This document shows positions 35,175-44,119 of a stretch of 64,000 bases of DNA, piece by piece (within the stretch, counting starts at the first letter, position 1; every line of letters starts with the position of its first letter). The stretch lies in assembly GCA_910585215.1 (NCBI GenBank), contig CAJUDQ010000007.1:43084-107083 (forward strand), given 5' to 3'. The stretch comes from an uncultured Lachnospiraceae bacterium (GTDB taxonomy: Bacteria; Bacillota; Clostridia; Lachnospirales; Lachnospiraceae). The notes under the pieces are model-generated. The model was not told where the DNA came from. It did not search any database and saw only the letters and a program-made list of their open reading frames with translations. Made by a program: the position numbers and the translations under genes.

Positions 35175-35696
35175 ATGATATATTTCACATCAGACCTGCA
35201 TTTTTACCATCAAAATATTATTTCTCATACCAACCGCCCGTTTTCAAATATGGAACAGATGAATAAGGCTCTGATTGAAAACTGGAACCGGACTGTATCT
35301 GCACAGGATGAAATTTATATCCTTGGAGACGTCACCATGAAAGGGCCTGAATTTGCAGAAAAAGTCCTCTCTCAGTTAAAAGGATGTAAATATCTGATAA
35401 AAGGGAATCATGACCGGTTTGTAAAAAATGAGAAATTTAACAGCAGTTTATTTGAATGGGTAAAGGATTATCATGAATTATACTATGAAAATGAACGATT
35501 TATTTTATTTCATTATCCGATAGAAGAATGGAATGGTTTTTTCAGAGGCACTATTCATCTTCACGGACATCAACATAATCATGAAAATTATAATTTTGAA
35601 AATCTTGAAAAAGGGCTGAAAAAATTTGATGTAGGAGTGGATGCAAATCATATGAAGCCTGTCAGTATAGAAGATATTATTGCATTTTTTCAATAA
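35175..35696 (+). CDS. Calcineurin-like metallophosphoesterase
   Basis: This 173-residue single-domain phosphoesterase begins at MIYFTSDLHFYHQNII, which holds the first metal motif D-x-H. The remaining motifs follow in order: GDV (ILGDVTMKG), GNHD (IKGNHDRF), FHYP and GHQH (HLHGHQHNH). This is the complete two-metal active site. The small size matches the family of stand-alone clostridial phosphoesterases whose physiological substrate is unknown. It has its own promoter and is convergent with the nucleoside-salvage operon. Confidence 0.9.
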   Translation: MIYFTSDLHFYHQNIISHTNRPFSNMEQMNKALIENWNRTVSAQDEIYILGDVTMKGPEFAEKVLSQLKGCKYLIKGNHDRFVKNEKFNSSLFEWVKDYHELYYENERFILFHYPIEEWNGFFRGTIHLHGHQHNHENYNFENLEKGLKKFDVGVDANHMKPVSIEDIIAFFQ

Positions 35697-35746
35697 AAGA
35701 ATAACTGCCTGTGATATAATAAGTTTGTAATAATTCAGCAAATAAA

Positions 35747-35777
35747 ATGACGGTCAGTTTTTCGACCAACCGCCATA
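35747..35777. terminator. Probable bidirectional terminator
   Basis: TGaCGGT (35749-35755) and ACCGcCA (about 35769-35775) can pair. On minus an ATTTTATTT tail follows. It lies between the convergent phosphoesterase gene and the salvage operon. Confidence 0.45.
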
Positions 35778-35830
35778 ATTAAAAATCAATAAAGATAGTT
35801 TCTCTGTATTTTATACTTGTGATAGTTATA

Positions 35831-36439
35831 TCAAACGTTTTTTATATATCTTCCATTTTGATTGACAAATCCCATCTTTTGAAGATATACTTTATGATTT
35901 TGTGAGTTTCCAGAATAGATTAACTCATGAATTCCATTTTCCGGCAGCTTTGAATATAAAAACTTTCCTACAGAACAGTCGCGATAAAACGGGGTTGTAT
36001 AATCAATCACAATATCCAGTTTTCCCTCTTCTGTTTTTGTGCCAAGCAAAACACCTGCCAGAGCCGTATCACAGCACACGATATATGCAGTATCTGCTGA
36101 AATATGCTCTGCATTTACTTCTGTAAAAAACTGTTCTATATCATTTTTATAAAAATTTAAAAAATAACCTAAAAGAGGGTTCTTTGTATCTATGCAAACC
36201 AGACTGTAATGCTGCTCTGTTTTTAACAGTTTTATTAAATTATAGATATTAATTGCTATTAAACATATATTCATAAGCGCCAGAGGATAAGAATGAATAA
36301 TCAATGCATAGGTAGCTGAAATACAGCATCCCACTGTATTAATCATTCTTAATTTTACAATAGAAGACATCAGCATGGAAAGCACTACAAGGAAAGAACC
36401 CATATACCCTGTTACTTCAATGATAACTGAAAAATCCAT
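35831..36439 (-). CDS. YgjV-like membrane protein with GNAT-like C-terminal domain
   Basis: This is a 202-residue fusion-like protein. The first 75 residues hold three hydrophobic segments in the style of YgjV (GYMGSFLVVLSMLMSSIVKLRMINTVGCCISATYALIIHSYPLALMNICLIAINIYNL). The rest looks like an acetyltransferase fold, with IVIDYTTPFYRDCSVGKFLYSKL and a terminal YLQKMGF, the GNAT beta-strand 7 style. The substrate is unknown. It is the last gene on the salvage-operon strand, 72 nt after deoC, so it may be co-transcribed. The same membrane-plus-acetyltransferase plan is seen in other gut Firmicutes. Confidence 0.75.
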   Translation of the reverse strand: MDFSVIIEVTGYMGSFLVVLSMLMSSIVKLRMINTVGCCISATYALIIHSYPLALMNICLIAINIYNLIKLLKTEQHYSLVCIDTKNPLLGYFLNFYKNDIEQFFTEVNAEHISADTAYIVCCDTALAGVLLGTKTEEGKLDIVIDYTTPFYRDCSVGKFLYSKLPENGIHELIYSGNSQNHKVYLQKMGFVNQNGRYIKNV

Positions 36440-36511
36440 AATAAATTCCGCCTTTCTTTTGTGAAAAAGGAGCCTTAAAACAGCCCCTTTTCTTTGAGAT
36501 TAAATCCTAGA

Positions 36512-37180
36512 TTAATATCCTGTTCCACAGTCTGTATTTTTTATAATTTTCACCAGCCTGCTTGTACCTAGCCTGTCTGCACCTGCTTGTATAAATTCCT
36601 CTGCATCTTCAAAAGAAGAAATTCCTCCTGCGGCTTTTACCTTGACATTTTTTCCGACATGAGCCTTCATCAGTTTCACATCCTCAAAAGTTGCTCCCGC
36701 AGTTGAAAATCCTGTGGAGGTTTTAATATATTCTGCTCCTGCAGTTGTCACAATCTCACACATTTTTATTTTTTCTTCTTCAGTCAGCAGACATGTTTCA
36801 ATAATTACTTTTAAAATTCTCCCCTTACAGGCCTTATGAACCTCACGGATTTCCTGTTCCACCTCCTGATATCTTTTATCCTTCAGATATCCAATATTAA
36901 TTACCATATCAATTTCCTGTGCACCATTTGCAATGGCATCCTCTGTTTCAAAAACCTTTACGGCTGTTGTATGGTATCCATTTGGAAATCCAATCACTGT
37001 GCAGATTGGCAATTTTCCTCCTACATATTCCACTGCCTGTTTTACATAAGCTGCCGGAATACAGGCCGAGGCTGCTTCATATTTCATTGAATCCTCTAAA
37101 ATTTCACAAATATCCTCCCAGGTAGCTGTCTGACCAAGCAGTGTATGGTCTACCATTTTTAAAATATCTTTCTTTTCCAT
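36512..37180 (-). CDS. deoC: Deoxyribose-phosphate aldolase
   Basis: DeoC cleaves 2-deoxyribose 5-phosphate to glyceraldehyde 3-phosphate and acetaldehyde. The 222 residues have VDHTLLGQTAT, VIGFPNGYHTTAVK, EIDMVINIGYLK, VIIETCLL, and the Schiff-base lysine motif YIKTSTGFS, then KAAGGI. All family landmarks are present. The ATG at 37180 has AAGGA upstream; an eight-codon extension has none. It lies 78 nt after nupC in the salvage operon and uses the product of deoB. Confidence 0.97.
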   Translation of the reverse strand: MEKKDILKMVDHTLLGQTATWEDICEILEDSMKYEAASACIPAAYVKQAVEYVGGKLPICTVIGFPNGYHTTAVKVFETEDAIANGAQEIDMVINIGYLKDKRYQEVEQEIREVHKACKGRILKVIIETCLLTEEEKIKMCEIVTTAGAEYIKTSTGFSTAGATFEDVKLMKAHVGKNVKVKAAGGISSFEDAEEFIQAGADRLGTSRLVKIIKNTDCGTGY

Positions 37181-37258
37181 AATAAATCCTTGTCCTTTCC
37201 ACAATAAATCTTTTACTGTTCTTCTATATTTTATACTGATTTATGTCATCCCTTTTCT

Positions 37259-38452
37259 TTAGAAAAGAGTAACAATGCTTACAATTAATGCACTCATAAT
37301 ACTTACAAATACTCCTGAAATCATAGACTTAAATACAAGACGGGAAATGGTACCTCTCTTTTCTGGACAAAGCACGCCGATTCCTCCAATACACATACCC
37401 ATGCTGGAAAGATTCGCAAAGCCGCAAAGAGAAATTGCACAAATCATTCCTGTTCTTGCATCCAGACTGGAAAGCTTGCTTCCCAAATCCTGAAATGCAA
37501 CAAATTCATTTAAAATTAATTTATTTCCCAGAAGAGAACCTTCCATCAGAATATCCCCTGTATCTAATCCCAAAAGAAATCCAAATGGTGCAAATATATA
37601 GGAAAAAATATCTGATAAGGTAATGTGGAAAAATCCGAGAAAAAGGTTAATAAGCGCAACAATTCCAACAAAGCCGACAATAGAAGCACCGATGGAGATA
37701 ACCATCTGCATGCCTGTCGATGCTCCTTCTGAAAGCGCATCGATTACATTTGAATTGTTTCCTTTATTATCCATTTTAACATCCGTAATAGACTTTACCT
37801 CCTCTGTCTGAGGCAATATCATCTTTGAAATCATAATACTTCCTATAGGAACCATAGCGCTTGCAATCAACAGATATTCCATAGGAATCCCCAATGCATG
37901 ATATCCTCCCAAAATAGATGCAGACATACTTCCCATTCCTGAAACCAGAATTACAAAAATTTCACTGTCCGTTAAATCTTTTAGATATTTGCTGACCAGA
38001 ATAGGGCTGTCTGTATGGCCCAAAAACATATTTGCAACAGCTACAAAGCTCTCTACTTCTGTTGTTCCCATCAGTTTTCCTACCGCCTTGCCAATCCATT
38101 TTACAATAAAGCCTATAACTCCCAGATAATACAAAGCACCTACCAATGCGGAAACAAAAATGATATTACCTAAACTTTGAATAATAAAAATACTGAGTTC
38201 TCCCTGAAACAGGTCTCCAAATACAAAGGACAATCCCTCATTTCCACAATTAATAACTGCTGTCAGCCCATTGGATAAAACGGTAATTACTTTTTGACCT
38301 GCCGGAATTTTCACTATCAGGAAAGCAATTATGACTTCTACTATAAGCGCTTTTAAAACTATTTTCCACTTTATCTTTTTACGGTCCCATGAAATCAGCC
38401 AGCAAATTCCCAAAACTACTGCTATTCCAAGTAAGTTTAATAAAAATTTCAT
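37259..38452 (-). CDS. nupC: Concentrative nucleoside transporter (CNT/NupC family)
   Basis: This 397-residue membrane transporter imports nucleosides using a cation gradient. It has about ten hydrophobic segments and the CNT landmarks GAKLMGTTEVESFVAVANMFLGHTDSP (here GKAVGKLMGTTEVESF), GMGSMSASILGGY and the C-terminal CGFANLSSMGM...GGIGVLCPEKR. AAGGAGG precedes the ATG. It lies between deoB and deoC, so imported deoxynucleosides can feed directly into punA, deoB and deoC. Confidence 0.95.
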   Translation of the reverse strand: MKFLLNLLGIAVVLGICWLISWDRKKIKWKIVLKALIVEVIIAFLIVKIPAGQKVITVLSNGLTAVINCGNEGLSFVFGDLFQGELSIFIIQSLGNIIFVSALVGALYYLGVIGFIVKWIGKAVGKLMGTTEVESFVAVANMFLGHTDSPILVSKYLKDLTDSEIFVILVSGMGSMSASILGGYHALGIPMEYLLIASAMVPIGSIMISKMILPQTEEVKSITDVKMDNKGNNSNVIDALSEGASTGMQMVISIGASIVGFVGIVALINLFLGFFHITLSDIFSYIFAPFGFLLGLDTGDILMEGSLLGNKLILNEFVAFQDLGSKLSSLDARTGMICAISLCGFANLSSMGMCIGGIGVLCPEKRGTISRLVFKSMISGVFVSIMSALIVSIVTLF

Positions 38453-38478
38453 TTTCCTGCCTCCTTTTCCTCTGTGTT

Positions 38479-39669
38479 TTATTTTAGTTTTTCAAGAATC
38501 GACTCCCCTATACTTCCCTCTGGCATTGAAACTCCAAAATTTCTGGCAATTGTTGCACCAATAGCTGCAAAGCTCTGCATATCGTCCAATTTTCCACAAT
38601 CCTTCATAGACGGTGAATATGCAAGAAAAGGAACCCTTTCTCTTGTATGGTCTGTCCCTGTATGTGTTGGGTCATTTCCATGGTCCGCAGTTAAAATCAG
38701 CAAATCATCTTCTTTTATAAATTTTAACAGTTCTCCCAGTTTTACATCAAACCTCTCCAGCTCCTGAGCATAGCCCTTTACATCACGACGGTGTCCCCAT
38801 AAAGCATCAAAATCCACCAGATTGACAAAACAAAGTCCTTCAAACTCTCTTTTGGCAATTTCAATTGTCTGCTCCATTCCATGTACAGAACTTTTGGATT
38901 TATTGGATTCTGTCAGACCTTCACCATCAAAAATATCAAAAATCTTTCCAACAGAAATCACATCATAGCCTGAATCCTTTAAAACATTCAACACTGTTTT
39001 TCCATATGGCTTTAATGCATAATCATGACGATTGCTGGTTCTTTTAAATTCACCCTTTTTCTTTCCCACATAAGGTCTTGCTATGACACGCCCGACTTTC
39101 CACTCATCTTTCATGGTAATTTCACGGGCAATTTCACAGCAGCGATATAATTCCTGCAATCCAAAGGTCTCTTCATTTCCACAAATCTGAAGAACAGAAT
39201 CGGCTGATGTATATACAATCATATGACCAGTCGCAATCTCTTCCTCTGCAAGCTCATCCAAAATTTCTGTTCCACTGGCGCTTTTATTTCCAATAATTTT
39301 CCGCCCTGTTCTTCTGGACAGTTCATCCAGAAGTTCCTCTGGAAATCCTGTTTCCGTAAAGGTCTTAAAAGGCTTTGTAATATGCAGTCCCATCATTTCC
39401 CAGTGTCCGGTCATGGTATCCTTTCCGGTACTTGCCTCATTTAAATATGCATAATATCCAAGCGGTTGTTCCACCGGCTTTACCTGCTTTAATGGATGAA
39501 GATTTGCCATGCCCAGTTTTTGAAGATTCGGAATATGAAATTCATTCACAGCCTGCGAAATATGACCAAGTGTATCTGTCCCCACATCTCCATAGTCCGC
39601 TGCATCCGGCATGGCACCCGCACCAAGCGAATCCAGAACAATTGTAAATATACGTTTATATCTTTTCAT
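38479..39669 (-). CDS. deoB: Phosphopentomutase
   Basis: DeoB interconverts (deoxy)ribose 1-phosphate and 5-phosphate. The 396 residues show the alkaline-phosphatase-superfamily metal motifs: IVLDSLGAGAMPDAADYGDVGTD, the nucleophile region ASTGKDTMTGHWEMMG, VNLVDFDALWGHRRD and LTADHGNDPTHTGTDHTRE. It lies 22 nt after the Crp/Fnr-type regulator and 26 nt before nupC, within one operon. Confidence 0.98.
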   Translation of the reverse strand: MKRYKRIFTIVLDSLGAGAMPDAADYGDVGTDTLGHISQAVNEFHIPNLQKLGMANLHPLKQVKPVEQPLGYYAYLNEASTGKDTMTGHWEMMGLHITKPFKTFTETGFPEELLDELSRRTGRKIIGNKSASGTEILDELAEEEIATGHMIVYTSADSVLQICGNEETFGLQELYRCCEIAREITMKDEWKVGRVIARPYVGKKKGEFKRTSNRHDYALKPYGKTVLNVLKDSGYDVISVGKIFDIFDGEGLTESNKSKSSVHGMEQTIEIAKREFEGLCFVNLVDFDALWGHRRDVKGYAQELERFDVKLGELLKFIKEDDLLILTADHGNDPTHTGTDHTRERVPFLAYSPSMKDCGKLDDMQSFAAIGATIARNFGVSMPEGSIGESILEKLK

Positions 39670-39691
39670 ATTTTAATATCTTCCTTTCCTT

Positions 39692-40408
39692 TTATTTATT
39701 TTCTTCATATTGCTTTAATCTCAAATATTGTTCTTTTGAAATCGCAATTTTTCCATTTTCTATACAAATAAGATTTTCTTTCTCCAAAGCTGCGATGTTC
39801 CTCTGAACACTTCGAATATTAAATCCGATTCTGTCAGACAATTCCAACTGCGTCTTTTCAACTTTATACAGGTCTGTATTTTTGTGTTTTTTATTTTCGT
39901 AAGATTTTATCAGATATTTTATTAATCTTTCCTTACAATTCATAAACATATATTCACGTTCATTCTTCTTTTCAAAGGTCAGCATGGCCATAATGTTCTT
40001 TATTCTCAAAAGTAATGCATTTTCATCATGCTGTACCCATTGCGAATAATATTTTGCCGAAAGCATCAATATCTCACACTCTTCTGCCGCACAGATGGAT
40101 ATACAATATTCCGGAATATCTCCAAATACCTCGAAGTCTCCCACTATGTGCATTTGAGCAAAATCCATAAAGTAATAGGCGCGCCCCTGCTTTTGATAAT
40201 CCATTCCCACAATATTTCCGGAAAGAATAATATATACCATATCGCAAGGTGTTCCTTCATGAATAATATATTCCCCTTTCTGGATTTTTTTACAGGATAT
40301 CGTTTTTACGATTGCATCAGGCACATATTTAAATAGTGCATTTAAATATTCACGTCTGTCATATTCAGATTTTCTTACTGCCTCCAATAATTGTTTTTTT
40401 GATTCCAT
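39692..40408 (-). CDS. Crp/Fnr-family transcriptional regulator
   Basis: This 238-residue protein has an N-terminal cyclic-nucleotide-binding-like beta-roll (about 20-130, with EYIIHEGTPCDMVYIILSGNIVG) and a C-terminal winged helix (about 160-225, TQLELSDRIGFNIRSVQRNIAALEKENLI). The beta-roll lacks the cAMP phosphate loop, and there is no N-terminal Fnr cysteine cluster, so the ligand is unknown. GGAGG lies six bases before the ATG at 40408. Its position inside the punA-guaD-deoB-nupC-deoC operon implies control of nucleoside salvage, possibly of its own operon through the palindrome at 42980-42991. Confidence 0.88.
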   Translation of the reverse strand: MESKKQLLEAVRKSEYDRREYLNALFKYVPDAIVKTISCKKIQKGEYIIHEGTPCDMVYIILSGNIVGMDYQKQGRAYYFMDFAQMHIVGDFEVFGDIPEYCISICAAEECEILMLSAKYYSQWVQHDENALLLRIKNIMAMLTFEKKNEREYMFMNCKERLIKYLIKSYENKKHKNTDLYKVEKTQLELSDRIGFNIRSVQRNIAALEKENLICIENGKIAISKEQYLRLKQYEENK

Positions 40409-40466
40409 CTTTTCCCTCCATCTTTCGTTTTTATTCAAGTATTTAAAAATGAACGTCTGTTTTTGT

Positions 40467-41747
40467 CTACTTTATTTTTTCAAAAAGATTTTTCCCATTT
40501 ACGAATTTAGCGATAATATTTCTGTCTTCTGCAAGATAAATAAGACGTTCCAGACGCTCTTTCACACTTAAAGTCTGCGGGTACTTTATGGAAGCATCTT
40601 CAATTACCACTGCATCAAACTCATATCCTTTTTCAAAGCTGCCGACCTTTCCAAAAAATTCTCCGCCTCCTTTTGTAGCCAGATAAAAAACCTCTGAAAC
40701 TGTAAGCGGGGCCAGTGACTTATCAACCAGTCTCCAACGAAGCTTCGAACATTGAACTGCCATGGTCATTGCCTTAAAAATAGACAAGGTGGAACCTGCC
40801 GCTATATCACTTCCTAGACCAACCTTTATACCATGATTAAGGTAAGCTCTTATCGGAGCAATTCCAGAAGAAAGATTTGTGTTGGACTCCGGACAATGTG
40901 CAATAAATACATTCTGATTTTTTATCAGATTTATTTCATCAATATGACTGTGTACACAGTGCGCCATAATTGTCGGACATTCATTTCCAAACATATCGTA
41001 TTTATCATAGGCTTCTCCGTAAAAGGAGGTATCTGGACAAAGCTCTTTTACCCACTGAATTTCTCCCAGATTTTCTGACAAGTGAGATTGTACTGGCAGA
41101 TGATATTTTTTCTGTAATACAGACAAATTTTCCATTAATTTATCCGAACAGGTGGGAATAAACCTTGGGGTCAAAATCGGTTTTACATTTTCGAACTCTC
41201 TGTTCTCCACAATCCACTGTTCTGTATCACAAACTGCCTGCTCGACACTCTGTTCACAAAGAGAGTCTGGACTGTTTCTGTCCATATTTACTTTTCCGAC
41301 ATATGCCCTTATCCCCGAATCTTCTATTTTTTTCATTAGCAGGCTGGTAGCCTGTGGATGAACGGTTCCAAAAATACATGCTCTGGTAGTTGCGCTGTTT
41401 AAAAGGTCCTCTGTAAAAATATCATAAGCCCTGTTGGCATATTCCATATCCGAATATTTTGCCTCTTCCACAAAAGTATGTGTATTTAGCCATTCAATCA
41501 GCTCCAAATCCATTCCCATCCCCCGAAAGGAATACTGAGGTGCATGTACATGCAAATCGACAAGCCCTGGGATAATAATTTTATCTGTATAATCATAATT
41601 TGGAAAGGTTTCGTAACATTCGGGCAATTTTCTGTATACGCCTGCACAATATCCATTTTCGCAGACAACATAACCGTTCTCAACAATACAAAATTCATCC
41701 TTTGATTTACTATAACAAACATTTCCTTTTATTACATAGTTTTTCAT
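40467..41747 (-). CDS. guaD: Guanine deaminase (amidohydrolase)
   Basis: GuaD converts guanine to xanthine and ammonia. The 426 residues form an amidohydrolase barrel with metal ligands IIPGLVDLHVHAPQYSFRGMGMDLELIEWLNTHTFVEE (the guanine deaminase signature), a QSHLSE motif, MAHCVHSH and GLGSDIAAGSTLS. The C-terminal end (about 400-426) is short. It lies downstream of punA, which releases guanine from (deoxy)guanosine, so the two act in sequence. Spacing to the Crp/Fnr gene is 58 nt. Confidence 0.94.
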   Translation of the reverse strand: MKNYVIKGNVCYSKSKDEFCIVENGYVVCENGYCAGVYRKLPECYETFPNYDYTDKIIIPGLVDLHVHAPQYSFRGMGMDLELIEWLNTHTFVEEAKYSDMEYANRAYDIFTEDLLNSATTRACIFGTVHPQATSLLMKKIEDSGIRAYVGKVNMDRNSPDSLCEQSVEQAVCDTEQWIVENREFENVKPILTPRFIPTCSDKLMENLSVLQKKYHLPVQSHLSENLGEIQWVKELCPDTSFYGEAYDKYDMFGNECPTIMAHCVHSHIDEINLIKNQNVFIAHCPESNTNLSSGIAPIRAYLNHGIKVGLGSDIAAGSTLSIFKAMTMAVQCSKLRWRLVDKSLAPLTVSEVFYLATKGGGEFFGKVGSFEKGYEFDAVVIEDASIKYPQTLSVKERLERLIYLAEDRNIIAKFVNGKNLFEKIK

Positions 41748-41789
41748 TATAATCTATTTCCTTTCATTTTTCAATTAAATAGATTCTGT

Positions 41790-41850
41790 TTCGAAAGAAA
41801 GCGCTTATATTACCATATTTATAAAACTCCTCCCTGTACTTTGCTTACAA
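41790..41850. repeat. Possible degenerate GAACAAAG repeat
   Basis: GAAAGAAAGCGCTTATAT and CCCTGTACTTTGCTTAC in the punA-guaD gap resemble the left half of the repeats at 1053-1278 and 63568-63714. The similarity is weak. Confidence 0.35.
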
Positions 41851-41885
41851 ATATCCATCTTATAAGCATGCTATTCTATTGCTTA

Positions 41886-42701
41886 TCATGATACAGATAC
41901 TATAATTTTTGTAACCAGTTCCTTAAATGCGTTTGCTACGCGGTCTGCTGTCTCCTGAACTTCCTTATGATTAAGCTCTGCCTTTGATATTCCTGCCGCC
42001 ATATTTGTAATACAGGAAATTCCACAAACTTCAAGTCCCATATGACGTGCTGCCATTGCTTCACATGCAGTACTCATACCAACTGCATCCCCGCCCCAGT
42101 TTCTTGCAAGCCGGACTTCTGCCGGTGTTTCATAATTAGGGCCTGTAAACTGTACATAAACACCTTCCTGAAGTTCAATATTGCATTCTCTGGCACAGTT
42201 TTTAATAATCTTCTGCAAACGTCTGCTGTAAACCTCACTCATATCTGGAAATCTTGTTCCAAGTTTATCAAGATTCGGACCAATCAACGGACTTGGAACC
42301 CCTGTGGTAATATGGTCTGTAATCACCATAAAATCACCAGCCCGATAAGACGGATTCACTCCACCGGCGGCATTTGTCAGAAGAATTTTTTGTGCTCCAA
42401 GCATTCCCATAAGACGAGTTGGCAAAACCACATCCGACATCGGATAACCCTCATAATAATGTACACGTCCCTGCATAATCACTACCGGAGTGTTTTCTAC
42501 ATATCCAAATACAAACCGGCCCTTGTGCCCTTTTACTGTAGATACTGGAAACCCTTTAATTTCTGTATATGCAATGGTTTGTTCTATTTTAATCTCATCT
42601 GCATAATCGCCTAAACCCGAGCCCAAAATCAAAGCTACCTCCGGCTTAAAATTGATTTTTTCTTTTACACTTTCTAAACAAGTCATTAATTTATGATACA
42701 T
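41886..42701 (-). CDS. punA: Purine-nucleoside phosphorylase
   Basis: This phosphorolyses purine (deoxy)nucleosides to base and (deoxy)ribose 1-phosphate. The 271 residues are of the trimeric PNP type: LILGSGLGDYADEI, GHKGRFVFGY, MQGRVHYYEGYPM, LTNAAGGVNPSYRAGDFMVITDHI, and the specificity region GDAVGMSTACEAMAARHMGLEVCGISCITNMAAGI. AGGAG precedes the ATG. It is the first gene of the salvage operon, behind a long leader of about 240 nt. Confidence 0.97.
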   Translation of the reverse strand: MYHKLMTCLESVKEKINFKPEVALILGSGLGDYADEIKIEQTIAYTEIKGFPVSTVKGHKGRFVFGYVENTPVVIMQGRVHYYEGYPMSDVVLPTRLMGMLGAQKILLTNAAGGVNPSYRAGDFMVITDHITTGVPSPLIGPNLDKLGTRFPDMSEVYSRRLQKIIKNCARECNIELQEGVYVQFTGPNYETPAEVRLARNWGGDAVGMSTACEAMAARHMGLEVCGISCITNMAAGISKAELNHKEVQETADRVANAFKELVTKIIVSVS

Positions 42702-42718
42702 AACTTTTTATCTCCTTT

Positions 42719-42771
42719 CATTGTTCTTATATTGTGTGTTTAAAAAACATTGTTCTTATATTGTGTATTTT
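42719..42771 (-). repeat. Direct repeat in the punA leader
   Basis: CATTGTTCTTATATTGTGT occurs twice, at about 42719-42737 and 42748-42766 on plus, each followed by a T/A-rich end. The copies sit 18-65 nt upstream of the punA start codon and include sequence just before its ribosome binding site. Confidence 0.7.
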
Positions 42772-42950
42772 TTTCATAAATATATTTAAAAAACGCCACT
42801 TCCTTTACCTCTTTATTTTTTGGAATTTTTGAACAAAATCGAAATCCATTTGCTGATTAAGAAGTATTACAGCTATTTGCTGTGATATTGTTCTCCTCCT
42901 TTATTGATTTTTTATAATTTTCACTGCTGCTGTAATCATATCTTGGTGAA

Positions 42951-42991
42951 ATTATACAAAACATAGGATATAAAAAAAACGACACATGTCG
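42951..42991 (-). promoter_or_regulatory. Salvage-operon promoter with activator-type palindrome
   Basis: On minus a TATAAT -10 box (42956-42951) has only a T-run at the -35 position. Immediately upstream is the perfect 12-bp palindrome CGACACATGTCG (42980-42991). Its centre lies at about -41.5 from the predicted start (near 42944), the class II activator position for Crp/Fnr proteins. The ACA-N2-TGT core resembles a PrfA-type box. A Crp/Fnr-family gene is in the operon. Confidence 0.6.
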
Positions 42992-43258
42992 CAATTAGTA
43001 CTTTTTAATAATTTTTGTAGCTTTTTCACAATTTTATTTGTATATTTTTATATACTTTTCACAAACTATTTGTCCATATCTTATATTTGATAAACCGATT
43101 TTATCAGAAAAACACCACTTTACATCTATATCAATCTATTGTAGACTAAATAAAATTGATATGAGAATAAGTGAAAATAAACCATACGGAATTGTTAATT
43201 TCAAAATATTATAGTAAAAAATTGGGTATTTATACTTAGCTTAAAAGAAAGGTAAAAA

Positions 43259-44020
43259 ATGGAGAAACATAATCATCAAAAAAATTTAGTAAAAAAAATA
43301 TTTGAAATGCAGGAACTTGAGATTCCTCATCAACCATATAGTCATGAACAGAGAAAACTGGCAAGTATTGAAGAAGGAAATCTCGGAAAGCTTCATAAAT
43401 GTCAGAAAGAAAAATTTGAAGGCAAACTTGGGAAAGTAGCGGATGAACCTTTAAGGCATGAAAAAAATATGTCCATTATTGTTCTGACTCTTGCGTCAAG
43501 AGCCGCCATACGTGGAGGTCTGTCGCCGGAACTCGCATTTTCAATGACAGACAATTTTATATGTACAATCGAAAAAATGAATACCATTGAGCAAATCATA
43601 AAAGTTCTTCCCCAATATGAGGCGGAATTTGCTCTTTGCGTCAACAGATTGAAACATAATAACGGGCTAAACCCTTATGTAGAAGCAGCAAAGGATTATA
43701 TCTATAAACATCTTCATAATATTGATATTCATAAGCTTTGGGAACATGTAGGAATAAATGGGGATTATCTGTGCCGGCTGTTTAAAAAATATGAGGGAAT
43801 CTCTGTAAAGAAATATATTTTAATGCAAAAAATAGACCATGCCAGGGACTTGCTGCGATATTCTGTTTATCACATTGAAGAAATCTCTACTTATCTTTCT
43901 TTCAGCAGCCAGAGTTCATTTACCACTGCTTTTAAAGCAGAAACAGGAATGACGCCGAATCAATATCGAAAACTTTATTATGAAAAAAACAAAAAATCCG
44001 ATGAATTGATAAAATTATAA
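43259..44020 (+). CDS. AraC-family transcriptional regulator
   Basis: This 253-residue regulator has a C-terminal AraC double HTH (about 145-245: YIYKHLHNIDIHKLWEHVGINGDYLCRLFKKYEGISVKKYILMQKIDHARDLLRY...EISTYLSFSSQSSFTTAFKAETGMTPNQYRK). The N-terminal part has no recognisable cupin and contains a conserved-looking helical stretch (LTLASRAAIRGGLSPELAFSMTDNF) seen in AraC regulators of sugar genes in Firmicutes. AAAGGT precedes the ATG. It lies 100 nt upstream of the GH51 arabinofuranosidase on the same strand and is its likely regulator. Confidence 0.9.
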   Translation: MEKHNHQKNLVKKIFEMQELEIPHQPYSHEQRKLASIEEGNLGKLHKCQKEKFEGKLGKVADEPLRHEKNMSIIVLTLASRAAIRGGLSPELAFSMTDNFICTIEKMNTIEQIIKVLPQYEAEFALCVNRLKHNNGLNPYVEAAKDYIYKHLHNIDIHKLWEHVGINGDYLCRLFKKYEGISVKKYILMQKIDHARDLLRYSVYHIEEISTYLSFSSQSSFTTAFKAETGMTPNQYRKLYYEKNKKSDELIKL

Positions 44021-44081
44021 TAAAAGTCGTTTAAAATAAAAAAATATCGGACATTGTATATCATTCTTATAAAAAAACTGG

Positions 44082-44087
44082 TATAGT
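44082..44087 (+). promoter_or_regulatory. Possible -10 box for the arabinofuranosidase gene
   Basis: TATAGT at 44082-44087 lies 32 nt before the ATG without a good -35 element, consistent with activation by the adjacent AraC-type protein. Confidence 0.4.
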
Positions 44088-44119
44088 CATAAAAACTTTT
44101 ATCAAGGAGGCAATAAAAA

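Noticed and set aside
42042..42614. 190-codon open frame on plus
   Set aside because: It is antisense to punA, has no SD and has a biased Cys/His composition.
42779..42901. Leader peptides in the punA 5' region
   Set aside because: An AAAGGAGG site near 42892-42902 has no ATG, GTG or TTG at proper distance, and a 16-codon ATG frame near 42779 has no close SD.
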